A stretch of 64,000 nucleotides of DNA from positions 113,570,672 through 113,634,671 of the forward strand of contig NC_135497.1 of assembly GCF_052857255.1 (NCBI RefSeq), written 5' to 3'. The position numbers and the translations under genes were made by a program. This stretch comes from Amblyomma americanum (lineage: Eukaryota; Arthropoda; Arachnida; Ixodida; Ixodidae). Positions 1-11,655 of this stretch are shown piece by piece. The first letter of the stretch is position 1. Each line of letters opens with the position of its first letter. The notes under the pieces are model-generated. The model did not search any database. It was not told where the DNA came from and worked only from the letters and a program-made list of their open reading frames with translations.

Positions 1-699
1 CGAGCAGTGGTTCCAACAATAAATGACAGCTTTCCTAACGACGGCAGCATCTTCAGTTGCAGCGAATAATGCAGGAAGATGGCTCGACTCTCGGCTTGTT
101 TGTGGCAAGAAAGGAGCACAGCAAATATTAGTGCGGCAGCCGGAAACATTTAATTAAGGATCGCTGCGTGAAGTGAACACGCATGCGGTGAAGCAGGAGA
201 ATTGATCTTTCAACTCTGAGTTAGGTTAGCAGATGCTACGAGAGGGGAGTAAACTGGAGCACTTTCGTCCTATTACTAGGTTCGGCTCACCGAAGCCAGT
301 TTTCATTGACCAAACGCTGGCATTAAGAGAAATACCGGTGCATAACGAACGGCACGTTTCCCCGCTGTTTCAAGGGCCTTGTTATTGGGACGAAAGAAGC
401 CCTGCAAATGGAGCAAGAATGTTCCACTTTCAAAGGCTGGTATAAAATTATTTCAAGGTCAAGTGCAGCAGGTATACGGTTTCAGCATACACATCCAAGC
501 CTGCGATTAGACAGTAATTATAGATGCTCGACACGCATTTTTTTTTTTTTAGAGGGCATGAGTATTTTGGTCTCCAAATGATTTGTGGGAACTTGCGAAA
601 GTTAATAGTGTTTACCTAAACCAAATTCAAATTCATATTGCAATGAGTTAAATAGTGTCATTATCTTGTATTTAGAAAAGTCAAGTTGCAACCGGCACT
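1..699. other. Unassigned non-coding DNA
   Basis: Only short frames with no recognisable family and a T-run near 540. I see no repeat or gene here. Confidence 0.5.
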
Positions 700-1195
700 T
701 GACACATCATACAGCAATTCCTTTATTGTCAGGCTGCAAAATAATAAAATGAAGGAGCAGCATTTTCTGAACAAAATACACAGACTGCAAGAAAATACTT
801 AATGGAAGAGTGGACCCCGCAACGGGAGATGTTAATAAAAAAAAGAAATAGTAACGGGCCAAGAATTGATCCGTGTAGCACACCGAAAGTTTCTCTACCA
901 ATAGGATAATCAAAGCAGTAACGCGAATGTGCCATGAAGAATTAGACTAGAAACATCGAATTCTGACAGAAATACTAGGATCAATGCTTACTTTGCTCAT
1001 TTTAACAAGAAGCAGGCTAGGTTACATTATATCAAAAACTTCTCCAAGATCTAAAGCTGCGCAACCAATTATTAGATGGTTATCAAGAGCTTCATTAAGG
1101 TGTTCAGTGAAGACCAGCTGCTGCATTTCGCACGCAAGTTGCTTTCTGAAACCATGTCGAAAGGCGGGAAAGAATAAATAATAAATTGGACACGT
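700..1195 (-). mobile_element. LINE reverse-transcriptase relic
   Basis: Decayed minus-strand piece of a non-LTR retrotransposon reverse transcriptase. Read from about 1190 downward, the frame gives an HGFRK-like start, a degraded copy of the catalytic Asp region (ALDLGEVFD where families have a LDFxKAFD pattern), and further on the characteristic GSILGPLLFLFFIN box at about 850-890. Several stops and at least two frame changes separate these blocks, so it cannot make a protein. No 3' tail or target duplication was found. The clade is uncertain (CR1 or Jockey-like). Confidence 0.72.
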
Positions 1196-3984
1196 GAAAT
1201 ATATGCTGGTTTAGATTAAATTAAATGTTCAGGACTCTCACAAGGCGCTCTGCTTAAAGTCATTTGCCTTATTTAAGGAAGATGAACATGGAGGTCTGCT
1301 AGAATAGACTGCTAGGATATTGCTGCAAAAATTACACAATAAAAAAGCAGTTTTGTATTTTTCAGCAGCATGTAACGATAACTGCTATACCACCCGCATA
1401 CGTAGATCTTGTTACGTTTTCCCTTAACCTGCACGCCTCAACCGAGACGAGGGAGTATAAATTTATGAGATAAAAAAGTGTGCGTACCGGATTATCGGAT
1501 TACAGCAGGGCGTTCCACGCGAAAAAAGACAAATGACGCTAAGTCGTCATTTAATACTGTGCATCAGTCTTCATTATACACAGCCCACCCTTGCTACCAA
1601 CTCAAATCACGATATATTCGGTGACTGGTACCACCTTCCATGGTTTTCACGGGTTATCTTTCAGATGTAAGTATTACGTAGAGTGGTTAAATACGTATTT
1701 TTTTGTGTAATGGTTTTCTTAAGGTCGAAATCGTAGCGCTTGTAAGCAACAGAATGTTCAGACGCCGTGCTTTTATTTTTTTTTGATTAATTAATCAAGT
1801 CTTTTTATTCAAAAGGGCTTCAGGCCGGTGTTAAATCACGAAGCTTGTGTGCATGAAAAAATAATTGCGTTTGAATTTAACGCACAGCCAACAAGCACCT
1901 TCGTTAATAAGAAGACACTAGTTAGTCTAGACCATACGTGCAAAGTTATTGGACCGTGCGTTGGTTGGCCCATTAATTTGGCTGACTTTTTGTTCTGGGA
2001 AAGCTTACATATCGTACTGAATAATGTAGGAGTTGCTTTTTGCCCAGGAAAGTTAACTGAAGGAGAAGTAAGCTCCAGGATTGTGGTAGGCAGTATTTCC
2101 AATACATTACCAATAATGAGCAGTGCAACGAGTGGGCTCAGGAACAAGCTCCGTATAGTTAGCGGCTTAAACAGTACAAGAAGCGTATTGCAAGGCGTCG
2201 TAAAGGAAATCACAAATACCTTAGAAGGCACCGGTAGTCTTTAACGTGCTCATAATATACGACTGTTATATCCAATGCTTACATACGCACACACAAATTC
2301 CACAGTGCAAACAACCAACCCTTTATTACAAGTGAGGATACCTCGGAATGCAACTATTAAAGTCTCCCCTCTCTGAGCGAACTTGGCTATCGAAACACAT
2401 AAAAATTGTGTCCATTTTGGCAATGTAACATTCCACAGTCAACAGTAGTCGTAGATACCGACATTTTTGTGAGAATGATCACACGTTCTTGAGAGATGAC
2501 ATGCTTAGTACACTATGTACGTTAGAGTAAAAGATGAAAACGTGACTACAAGAATTGTTTCGAGATAGCTATGCCAATTATTCAAAAAAACAGTAGGTAT
2601 TGGAAGCGAGAACCGCAACACTGCAGCGATTATCAGCGTTTAGCGCTGTATGGGAATTGCCTTCGTGTAACGTCAGGAATAGAGTAGCACACATATGGTT
2701 GAATGCAGGTATGCATTACTTATACCTACTTTCGGGTCAAATCTGGTGCTACCTGATTACCGCAACCTGAGCACATCTCTTGAAAATTGTGCTAAACCTG
2801 CTTTCCACCCGAAAAAGCGCCTTCTAGAAAACGTACGTTTTACAGTCTACAAAGCTGGAGACACCACACAAAAATTTGCATATATGTTGCGTTTCTTCCA
2901 GAGAGATGCTTTCGGTCGACTGGTGATCTTGAACATCTCTCACTGCTTGTTATTAATGACGCAACTTCTTTTGAGGACAAGTTAAAAAAGTGCGCTTTAA
3001 ATAGAGAGGCGGAACACGGGTACTGACCAGACATCTTATTGGCATAAACTCTGTCTACGTTAACGACATCTTGCTCCAACGCTAAAGTGAAGTATATCAA
3101 GACAATTTCTAGAGTTTAAAATGGTCGCTGGGATGATGAATGATTGTTTTCGTTGCATACAAACGCAGATAGGTCTTGCACGGATGCAGAAGTGCTGCGT
3201 ACGAGATTGGAAATTTACTCGACGAAATCATTGTAATATATAAGGGAAAAATTAAATATCATTCGGAGGACTGTTTTCTAGTGCAACTTGTCATTTCCTA
3301 GTTGTTTTAAAATGATTAGCCGAAAAATTGTCCATTTTATGTCCTGCAGAAAAAACTAAAGCGCATAATATAAACGTTTTCCTGCTTAAATTGACTCCTA
3401 AAAGACTCTGTTACGGAACTTATCGCTGTATGAGCCAATTTTTGACCGAATTCGAGCTCAAAACATATCGCCCGATTTTTAACTCTCCTCAAATTTTGGA
3501 GAAAAAAATCCCAAAATAAAAGGCTCTAATTAATTATACGTCCCCATTCCGACTTTTAGCGTCCATGTGTCCGCGAGTCCGCAATGATGTCACAGTCTCA
3601 TGATTTCTCGTGACTTCTGCAGCCGGTCACGCCACTCTCGATAAAGTAAAAAAGAACAGACAAAAAGAAAGTCACCCTTGTTGCTATATGGTAGAGAGAG
3701 GGCAGGCAGATGTTTTTTTGACACGCACAAAGTGAACAGGGGAGGGGAAAGCCTCAGTGAGCTTGCCCACATTTCGACAAGAGGACTTGCCTTCGTCTGG
3801 GCAAAGCGTTCATCACTGGTGGAGTTTAAATAGGGCCTTTACTCCGGGGAGGAATGTCTGGTTGGGAGGAGGAGCAGGGCGGGAAGTGTGCAAGCTGTCA
3901 GTCAGGATGGGGAGTGTTAATCTTGTCCAGGCATGATGGCAGCTAAAGAGCATTGACCGGTAGACTGGCAGACTCTCAGAGGAA
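1196..3984. other. Unassigned DNA
   Basis: AT-rich DNA with chance frames only, apart from the both-strand open block listed at 1828-2244. Nothing in 2250-3980 resembles a known family. Confidence 0.4.
1828..2244. other. Open block on both strands, no known family
   Basis: A 138-codon frame on the plus strand and a 131-codon frame on the minus strand (1836-2231) overlap almost exactly. Long open frames on both strands are unusual in this AT-rich neighbourhood and suggest an old coding exon or a retroelement piece, but I recognise no domain in either translation and cannot choose a strand. The minus version is rich in Leu, Ser and Thr; the plus version is rich in Val, Gly and Ser. No clear splice sites were found at the edges. 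Confidence 0.2.
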
Positions 3985-4217
3985 CACATAACAGGTAGAG
4001 CCGCCGCGGTGGTTAAATGGTTATCGCACTCGGCTGCTGTCCCAAAAGACGCGGGTTCGATCCTGGCCGCGGCGGTCGAATTTCGATGGAGGCGAAATGC
4101 ACGTTAAAGAACCCCAGGTGGTCGAAATTTCCGGAGCCCTTCACTACGACGTCCCTCACAGCCTGAGTTGCTTTGGGACGTCAAACCCCCATAAACCACA
4201 AACCACATAACAGGTAG
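3985..4217 (+). mobile_element. Ruka-type SINE with target-site duplication
   Basis: Near-complete tRNA-derived SINE (3999-4203). It starts with the GCCGCCGCGGTGG head, has an internal RNA polymerase III B-box (GGGTTCGATCC) and the body block CCCCAGGTGGTCGAAATTTC, and ends in CCCCCATAAACCAC. It is flanked by perfect 14-bp direct repeats CACATAACAGGTAG at 3985-3998 and 4204-4217, the mark of LINE-driven integration. It lacks part of the body (the stretch between GGCGAAAT and GCACGTTAAAG), a small deletion compared with other copies here. This is the reference copy for the window. Confidence 0.93.
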
Positions 4218-6974
4218 GACTGAATCCACGTGCACTGGTGTGGTCAGCAATGGCACCGACTTGTTCACGATGAGGGACGATGACGATGTTTAATAGATGT
4301 GGCAATAAGCGCGTGGGTCTCATGACTGCACCAACAGCCATACGAATGCGCCGTCATGCAAACATTCGCGTTGTGTGTTTGCGATGAAGACGTGGCATAA
4401 GAGCGAGTGGGACGGGCGTTCCATCCGCGGCATCCGAAAAAGAATGAATGGCGAAAAGGATCATCGCGCAATACAGCCCCGCGACAGAGGCAGCATAGCA
4501 AGCCTACCATTACGTTCATTACCATTACGTACAGGTTACATTAAAAGGAAAATAACCCTTATATTACTGCGGCGGAGATGGAAATTAGTAACGTGCTGAG
4601 CCCGAAATGATAAAAGAACTGCTTTCCTGCGCCAGCAAATCAAGCGCCGGATACCGAAAGCTGTCTCGAGCGATAACGGCGCGTAATTGTTTAGCGTTTC
4701 TGCCATTATGTGCTGTGATATTTCGCGAGCCACTGTTCCGTACAAGGTGCTTCGATATCGCTAGGCTCATGAGTCGCTCGTGTGAGCTGTAGCTTTCACT
4801 TCAATGCTGACAAACTGTGAGGCAGGGTCTACGCGACTGGCCGCCGCGTTAGTCCTGGCCATTCAGACATTCCAATCGCGGCATGCAAGTAAAAGGGCTC
4901 CACCTAATCACAAACGACACTTACATGAGAGACCCGCTGTGATTGTCGGCCATTCGCCGCCCCTTGTCGCGTATTACGGCGAAATATGTCACCCTAACAA
5001 ATGTTTTAGCTCATCAATGTATCTGTTCGCGGGCTATATTTGATATTACAGCTCCGGCCTATATGGTGAGAGTTCAATGTGGACGCGTCATTACAACGGC
5101 TAACTTTTCTTGAAACGCATCGGAAACTTGAAACCTCGACAGGATGAGCAGCTGAAAACATTTTGTGCAGAAAGCGGTTTATCTTGTAATTTTCTTTTTT
5201 CAACGTTCCCAGATTTCAAAACTAAGGCTCTAATCTTAACTGAAAACTGAGGAAGCTGTAATTTCAACCATAGTTGGTGCGTAACCGAAGAAGCCACTAA
5301 TGCATTTTTCCAAGGAATATCCCCTAACTCCTGCATTCGATGCTGCGAAAGATAGGAAGTTTACGCTTGCAGTCAACTCGGAAGTGGCTTCTGAAAGAGC
5401 TGGGGACCCCGTGGATTCTCGACGGCTTAGCAACCTGCTATTCATCCCGACGCACGACAAACCTGAGCAGGGGTAAAACCGGAGAACTAAAAGGAGTTTC
5501 GCCGAAAGTGCGCGACAAGGATAAGTAGCACATTCTTTTTTTTTTCCCCTGACAGTCTCCTTCACTTTTCCCTATAGTGTGTTGTCCGTGTGGTCCTTAA
5601 CAGCCGTAAATTTCTCCCCAACCAGCTCAGTCGTTGCCGGCATCCCTCGAACACGCTGAAAGTTTGCTCTTAGCAATTTGTAAACAAGATACGCTGGGAG
5701 CTTTGCTGCACCTTTTTCTTCATTTTTCTACTCCCTAAAGTTGAGGCCGACTTATTGCTCGCAGAGTAGCGCCTGACGAAGGCTCTCGAAGGAATGGTGC
5801 CTGGTGCTTCCTGGCGGAGCAGTTTGCCTGGCCGCTTTGCAGTTCCTCGCGGGACAACAGAAGACGGAACTAGAGCAGAAGGAGCTCTTTCTACCTTGCT
5901 GCACAACAGCTTTCGTTTTGTATACTGGACGCTACGCGTGTCGAGCAGTGCGTGTAAGAAGAGGATGTAAACATATGGCTCCGTTAGTGCACACGTGGAA
6001 GGACTTCAAGAGTATCCCAAAACGGCAACATTGGATGTGACCACCTCTTTCCTGAAGATTTCTGGACAGCTGCGTACGAGACGTGTTTATAAACTTAGCG
6101 CTGCTGCTGCTGCGCGCTGTTGTAGTTCCGTTCCCCTTCGTCTGAAGGATTCTGCGCAGCTTTTTTTCCGCATGCAATGAGTCGCTCTAAGCGTTTGTGC
6201 GAGGAGTATATTCTCCGAGTTAATCTATGATTCTCTGCTGCATCCGCAGAAAATAACTCGCAGCCTTACGGGAGTGAAACGCTGTGTACTTCCAGTTAGC
6301 CGGTTAGCCGTTCTTAAAACAGCACAAAGCACACGTGCCGCTTCGTTCGCCTCTCGGTATAGAAGAAGGCGCGGCCTTAAATAGACTGCTCCACCTTTTC
6401 TCTGATGTTTAGTACGTATAAGCCTATTTACTTTTTGTTTTCCTGTTTGTTAGAAAGAAAACAGGGAAAAAGCCTTTCTTTTGCGACTACTTCTGCGCTC
6501 CCCTCTCGCTCGTGACACCTTTGTGTTCGGAAAAAAGGGTTATTCCACTTTCTGGAGAGTGACCTGAGAGCGGGCGCTTTCAGTCGAGTGTGCTATCAGT
6601 GGTACGGTGGCCCAGCTCTATCCTGTGGCCCAGCCGTGTCATTTCTTCGCCTTCAAGAATGGCGAAGAGGTTGGGAGTCCTTATTTTCTTGGAGTCTTTC
6701 AAATATCGTCTCTGTACCATCTGTACTGTTGTAGCCCTCTAATTTTTAACCTAAATAAGGACTAAGAGGTACTAATAAGGACCAAATAAGCACATAACAA
6801 AGTACTAATGCTTCCTTCCGGTTGAAAAGGTCACGACATGTTTCTATATTTGGTGCGTTGCCCCGTCCTGACTCTGTCAGACCATGACGGCGTATTGTTG
6901 GGGAAGCTACGGGGCCAACTAATCGTTGACCGAAGTCACAAAAGCCCATGGCCCGTAAAATCGGTTCGGAGCTG
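4218..6974. other. Unassigned DNA
   Basis: Moderately GC-balanced DNA with many frames of 60-110 codons but no recognisable domain, RNA or repeat. No splice-supported exon was found. Confidence 0.4.
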
Positions 6975-7310
6975 CGGAATCACAGCACCAGCCAATCACA
7001 ATAGAAAACGTTACAATGGCATGGGCAAGGAACCATCCCAGTACCGAACGTTAACCATAACCTGCGCACCGGCTAATGCAGTAGCCAAAGTTAATGATAT
7101 CCAGTGCACCGGCCAATCCCAGCTCTTAACGTTATAATATTCAGTGCGGCGGCAGTCACAATAGCCGATATTTGCCAAGGCAAGCGCACCGGTAAATCAC
7201 AATATGCAGTGTGTCAGCTGATCAGAATAGCCAACATTACCCACAGGCAGCGTACCAGCCAATCGCATCAGTCAACTTTAACGACAGCCAGGTGGATGTC
7301 AGTCATGAAC
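6975..7310. repeat. Degenerate ~40-bp tandem array
   Basis: About seven diverged units share a core of roughly GCACCGGCCAATCACAATAG followed by CCAACGTTAA-like sequence and a CAGT end. Units start near 6985, 7066, 7104, 7145, 7186, 7220 and 7253. Spacing varies between about 35 and 65 bp, which suggests an old minisatellite. Confidence 0.6.
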
Positions 7311-9954
7311 CGTTCTTAGGCGCCAATAGCTTGCTGGATTCGAGCCCCAATCAGCCAACGGCCCAGGTCTAGATCTCGCAGTCCTGCGCACTTTTGTGGG
7401 GCGGCGTGCAGAACGACGCGCTCTGTTCGACTTTCTTAGCTCTTTCTCAAGTAATCCGGCATTCATGGAGTGCTTTTGTGAACTGTACTCTCCTCGCTAT
7501 ATGTGAAACGTCTGCGCACACACGATAGCGTCAGGTGAGTGCTTCCTTTGCTGGCGCTTACGTACCCTCGCGTTCACTTCTGTTCTCTGTAATCTCTGTT
7601 TTATCTACACCGACCCAGGCGCGAGCGCCGACTTGGGCCGTAACAATGTTGGCAGGTCCTATACAGTCGCTGCGTCTGCAAGGCGTTATGAATGTCGTAA
7701 TATGAAGGATTAAGAAATTAAAAAAAAATGAACGGTACAGATAGCGATGAAGCTCTGTGGCGCTCACCGAAAAAATATCCTTCACATATCCTGTTAACTG
7801 CAGAGCCGGGGCGGAAAGCGCTACCGAGGCGGCGTGGGGAGTGAGGAGAGGAGTGCACCTACCCAGCTTCAGATAGTGCCTGGCTTAGAGCTAGAGCGTA
7901 GGCAACGAACGGAAAATACGAGTCAAAGACAGGACATGGAAGAAGAGCGGCAGACGAAATCGCCGAAAAATTAACCAAATAATTTCTTAGTTCAGGCAGC
8001 CATTCACGTGTGCAGGAAATAGTGTGCAGCGAAACAGATATAGCCACGCGGTGAGGGTTACCGCAGCTATTAAACGGAGCTCAATAACTGTGAACCCGTG
8101 GGCGTGGGCGAAATTTTTAGCTCTGAATTTGCTTCGCAGTGCTTTAAGAAGAGCACACCTGTCCGCGTACAGCCCGCTGTGACTCCCGCCGCTCGACCAT
8201 CGCCATCCTAGGTGCGATCTTGGAGGCGCGCGTTTGTGCGTGTTACGGCAACGGAAATTGAAAGACTGCTCCCGAGAGCTCTTATTGCAAACAAAGGCGG
8301 TTTGATCCCGTTATGCACGGTTGCTGTGCGTCTCGGTAATAAAACACGCCCATTAAACGGTATATTTTATAAACTAGCACAACTTATACTACGTCCAAAT
8401 GTTTCTAGACCTGCCTAAATTAATTACTTCGCCTATTTGCTCTATTTATAGAATTATTTGAGAAACTGAATTAATTACTGGCAGCAGGGTGATGAAGAAA
8501 GCGATCGACATGCTAAACAAACAACTGTCGCCACTTCATTGGTCGAAGCCCAGCACAATGAGCGAAGGTTTGTTTTCAGCTTTTCCCGAATGATTGAGAA
8601 GCTAATTAGGTGAAAACCGCATCGTTCATTTAGGTCGGCGACACCTGAGAATTAATCCGAGAACGCCCCTGATAGGCCATGTGCAGCTTCGAGGCGTGAA
8701 ATTCAACATATCACTTTACTGCGTTCCTAATGGTATGAGACACAAACAGCAATACACAGTGAGTTTCTTACCTGCTCTTCTGAAAAATTATGAAGGACGC
8801 AATTTCTACAGACAATGTTCACTGCAAAGAGCCAAAACACAAAGCTCAATACTGGCTAGTATCTTATAGACACTAGTATTGGATAGGCTCTAGAAACTCT
8901 TGTATTCTACAAGCTAAACGTACGGTTACAACATGGCGTTTTACCACGAAACATTCTTTCACACACGCTCTTAGGAACCTCCTCACCATCAGTAAATCAA
9001 TCGCTATTTGTATTCTCATCGACAAAACCAGCAGCTCCCGTGATCAGTTCTGTAGAGGACTAACATACGTTCTGGCCCCTGCTGTGCATGGTTCACAAGC
9101 CACGACCCAAGCACTATGTTCGAAGTAATTGTCATCATTAGCCTTGCTAAGTCTACTAGAGTACAAAGACCCTTCCTGGTAGCCTTTTGCTAATCCTTTC
9201 TTGCGGCCGCTATCTACCAGTGAACTTGGCAACCTAGGCACACCACCTGATTATATCAGAATTTACACCGCCGCAGTCTACGTTTCGCTCTCCTTATTAT
9301 CCAACCTGCCACTGAAAGGATCAGTGGTTATCGGTTGTACATACGTACTGCATGTGCTGCTCAAGGTCATTTCTTGCTTTTAATATTCTACACTATATTC
9401 AACTAGCATTTGTTCTCTGATGTATGCTGCTCTCGTTCTGTCTCCTGACTTCCCATTTGCTTTGTTCTGCTTTTTTTTTCATTGCTCTTTGCGCTGTCAC
9501 TTTCATTTCAAGCTACTACCAGCCTGTGAGTTTTGCTTTATATTGAAGTGGTGGCAGAATACACTGATCATAAACTTCTCTTCCAAGCAACATCCGCAAG
9601 GTAATACTTATGTTGTTGTCAGTGGCTATTTATTAATAAAATAACAATAGAAGGAAAAGATGTGCTAGCCGCGGCATCTGCCATCGAAACCTGAAGCACC
9701 TGAGCTGCGGCTAGCGGGAGTAAAAGGACAGGGAGAGGACAGGGAGAGAGAAAAGAAATGGGGAAGCGATAGTGAGAAAGGATAGTGGTATAGGGGGTAA
9801 TATACACTATGTATAAATACAGAATAAGAAATAAATGTGGGGTCCTTTGCCACGCATCATATTACTCTGCTACTTTTAACTTAGAGCATTTCTGCAAAAT
9901 GCAGTCCAGCCTATATACAGCTATTTCTGCCGCTAATTTCTCACTCATAGTGCA
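7311..9954. other. Unassigned DNA
   Basis: No gene recognised. The block at 9664-9790 has a perfect 9-bp hairpin stem (GCTAGCCGC at 9664-9672 with its complement at 9707-9715) followed by purine-rich sequence. Confidence 0.4.
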
Positions 9955-10293
9955 GCGGGGATGGTACTGTACGGCACGGCACGGTACGGTGTGGTTTGGT
10001 ACAGAATGGTAGAGTATGGTGTGGTATGATACGTAACACTGGGGTATGGCACGGTATGGTATATGGTACGGTAAGGTGCGATATGGTAAGGTACGGAATG
10101 ATACGGTACGGTACGGTCTGGTGTGGTATGATATGGTATGGTATGGTATGGTATGGTATGGTATGGTATGGTATGGTAAAGTATGGTATAGTATGGTATA
10201 GTATGATATAGTATGATATGGTATGGTATGGTATGGTATGGTATTGTATGGTATGGTATTGTATGGTACTGTACAGTATGGTATGGTATGGAA
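9955..10293. repeat. GGTAT-type pentanucleotide satellite
   Basis: An array of 5-bp units of consensus ATGGT/GGTAT. It is nearly perfect between about 10130 and 10180 and more diverged at both edges (ACGGT variants on the left). It opens long artificial frames on both strands rich in Tyr-His-Thr-Ile-Pro or Trp-Tyr-Gly-Met, which are not genes. Confidence 0.95.
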
Positions 10294-10356
10294 TTAAACA
10301 ACCCGAAGATGCCTCTGGCCATTGAGAGACGCCGTAGTGAAGTCCTGCACGTTATT

Positions 10357-10387
<31 letters not shown>

Positions 10388-10600
10388 GCCTGGCTACACC
10401 CAGTGCAGGGCAAAGGCCTCTCCCATGTCTCTCCAATTAACCCTTTCCTTTTCCAGCTGCGCCCATCCTATGCCTGCAAACTTCCTAATCTCATCCGCCC
10501 ACCTAACCTTCTGCCGGCCCCTGCTACGCTACGTTATTTTCGACGACCTGCGGCTCCTTAACGTACAGTGACACCGCACAGCGCAAGGGCTTTTTTCATC
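10294..10600 (-). mobile_element. Ruka-family SINE relic split by a LINE
   Basis: Old minus-strand Ruka-like body. The left part at 10294-10359 has GAGAGACGCCGTAGTGAAG. The right part at 10542-10600 has CGACCTGCGG and a TTAACGTACAGTGAC block, matching the TTTAACGTGCACTGAC of good copies. The two parts become colinear when the LINE insertion at 10360-10530 and one target duplication are removed. Identity to the intact copies is visibly lower, so it is an older layer. Confidence 0.75.
10360..10530 (-). mobile_element. 5'-truncated LINE 3' end with target-site duplication
   Basis: Minus-strand LINE C-terminus. The frame reads RWADEIRKFAG, then WAQLEKERVNWRDMGEAFA, ends in a stop and runs straight into a (TGA)n tail at 10360-10388. 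This is the terminal layout of RTE-like LINEs widespread in arthropods. Perfect 11-bp duplications ACGTTATTTTC lie at 10349-10359 and 10531-10541. Only about 47 codons remain. Confidence 0.85.
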
Positions 10601-11448
10601 CCGTCTCTTTCCAAATGAGTCTGCCGTGGCCGGCGTTCCACATCGTGTCATCGTTCTTAGCAACAGAAATCCTTAGCCGCTTTATCTCCGCGACGGGTCA
10701 TTACCCACACCTCTCGCTCTACTGGGCTCAATAAATGTCCTCATTCGCTGCTTCCGATGTTAACTAAACCGTAGTAACTTCAGCTTTTTCCCCAGACTGT
10801 TCAACGTTGACTTACTTTTATTCGTGCTAAATATTAAACCTTCCATTATCCCCTCATTACGGTAAAAATTAATCACAATTATTCCTCTCCTGACTTGCTC
10901 CAGAAGATAATCTCGTCACCAAACAGGTTTACGTCAACTTGCCTTTATAATGTGATGATATGTTACGCGGTTGTGTTAGCATATAAGAAGTCGTTATGCG
11001 CACTTCTTACCAGTCTAGCATTATACAAACATGTTCGGTGGACATGCTAAGAGCAGCAACGAAATGGCGCTCCCAGCAACCATTTCTCACTTCTCTTATG
11101 AAGGGATATGGTCGCGGCAGTTTCCGTGTAGACATTTTCTATCGTATTTATGTATGTTCCCTAAACACCTCGATAACGCTGTGCCATCATGACCCCAGTC
11201 AATAGGAGCATATTCAGCCTCCCGTTCCTTCTTCACAGGTATACGTTAGGACATGTACGCTTCAACGGGCGTACACGTAATCGCATATGTTCCAACGGGT
11301 GAGGGTTGCAGTGTATTCAAGTGCCTATGCTGATCTTGTACGAGGAACGAAGCGGTGCTAGAAGATTTCGCAGCTGGGAAGATGTCCGGCGGTCAAGAGG
11401 TGCGCTGTGCACATGCAGAGGCAAGCAACAACAACACGCAGAGGCGGG
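10601..11448. other. Unassigned DNA
   Basis: No gene or repeat recognised. A short AAC-rich stretch near 11427 abuts the SINE tail. Confidence 0.4.
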
Positions 11449-11655
11449 TTAATAATAATAATAATTGGTTTTTTGGGGGAAAGGAAATGGCGCACTATCT
11501 GTCTCATATATCGTTGGACACCTGAACCGCGCCGTAAGGGAAGGGATAAAGGAGGGAGTGAAAGAAGAAAGGAAGAAGAGGTGCCATAGTGGGGGGCTCC
11601 GGAATAATTTCGACCACCTGGGGATCTTTAACGTGCACTGACATCGGTTCTCAAT
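11449..11655 (-). mobile_element. Ruka-related SINE with ATT tail
   Basis: Minus-strand copy of a second SINE type. It shares the Ruka body (CCCCAGGTGGTCGAAATTATT) but has its own 3' part (a TACGGCGCGGTTCAGGTGTCC-like block, then GCGCCATTTCC) and ends in a short (ATT)n tail at 11449-11464. It matches the copy at 18590-18910 closely along this whole 3' part. The tRNA head is missing (5'-truncated). Confidence 0.85.

Noticed and set aside
9945..10440. 163-codon minus frame and matching plus frames
   Set aside because: Produced by the 5-bp satellite and the (TCA)n LINE tail.
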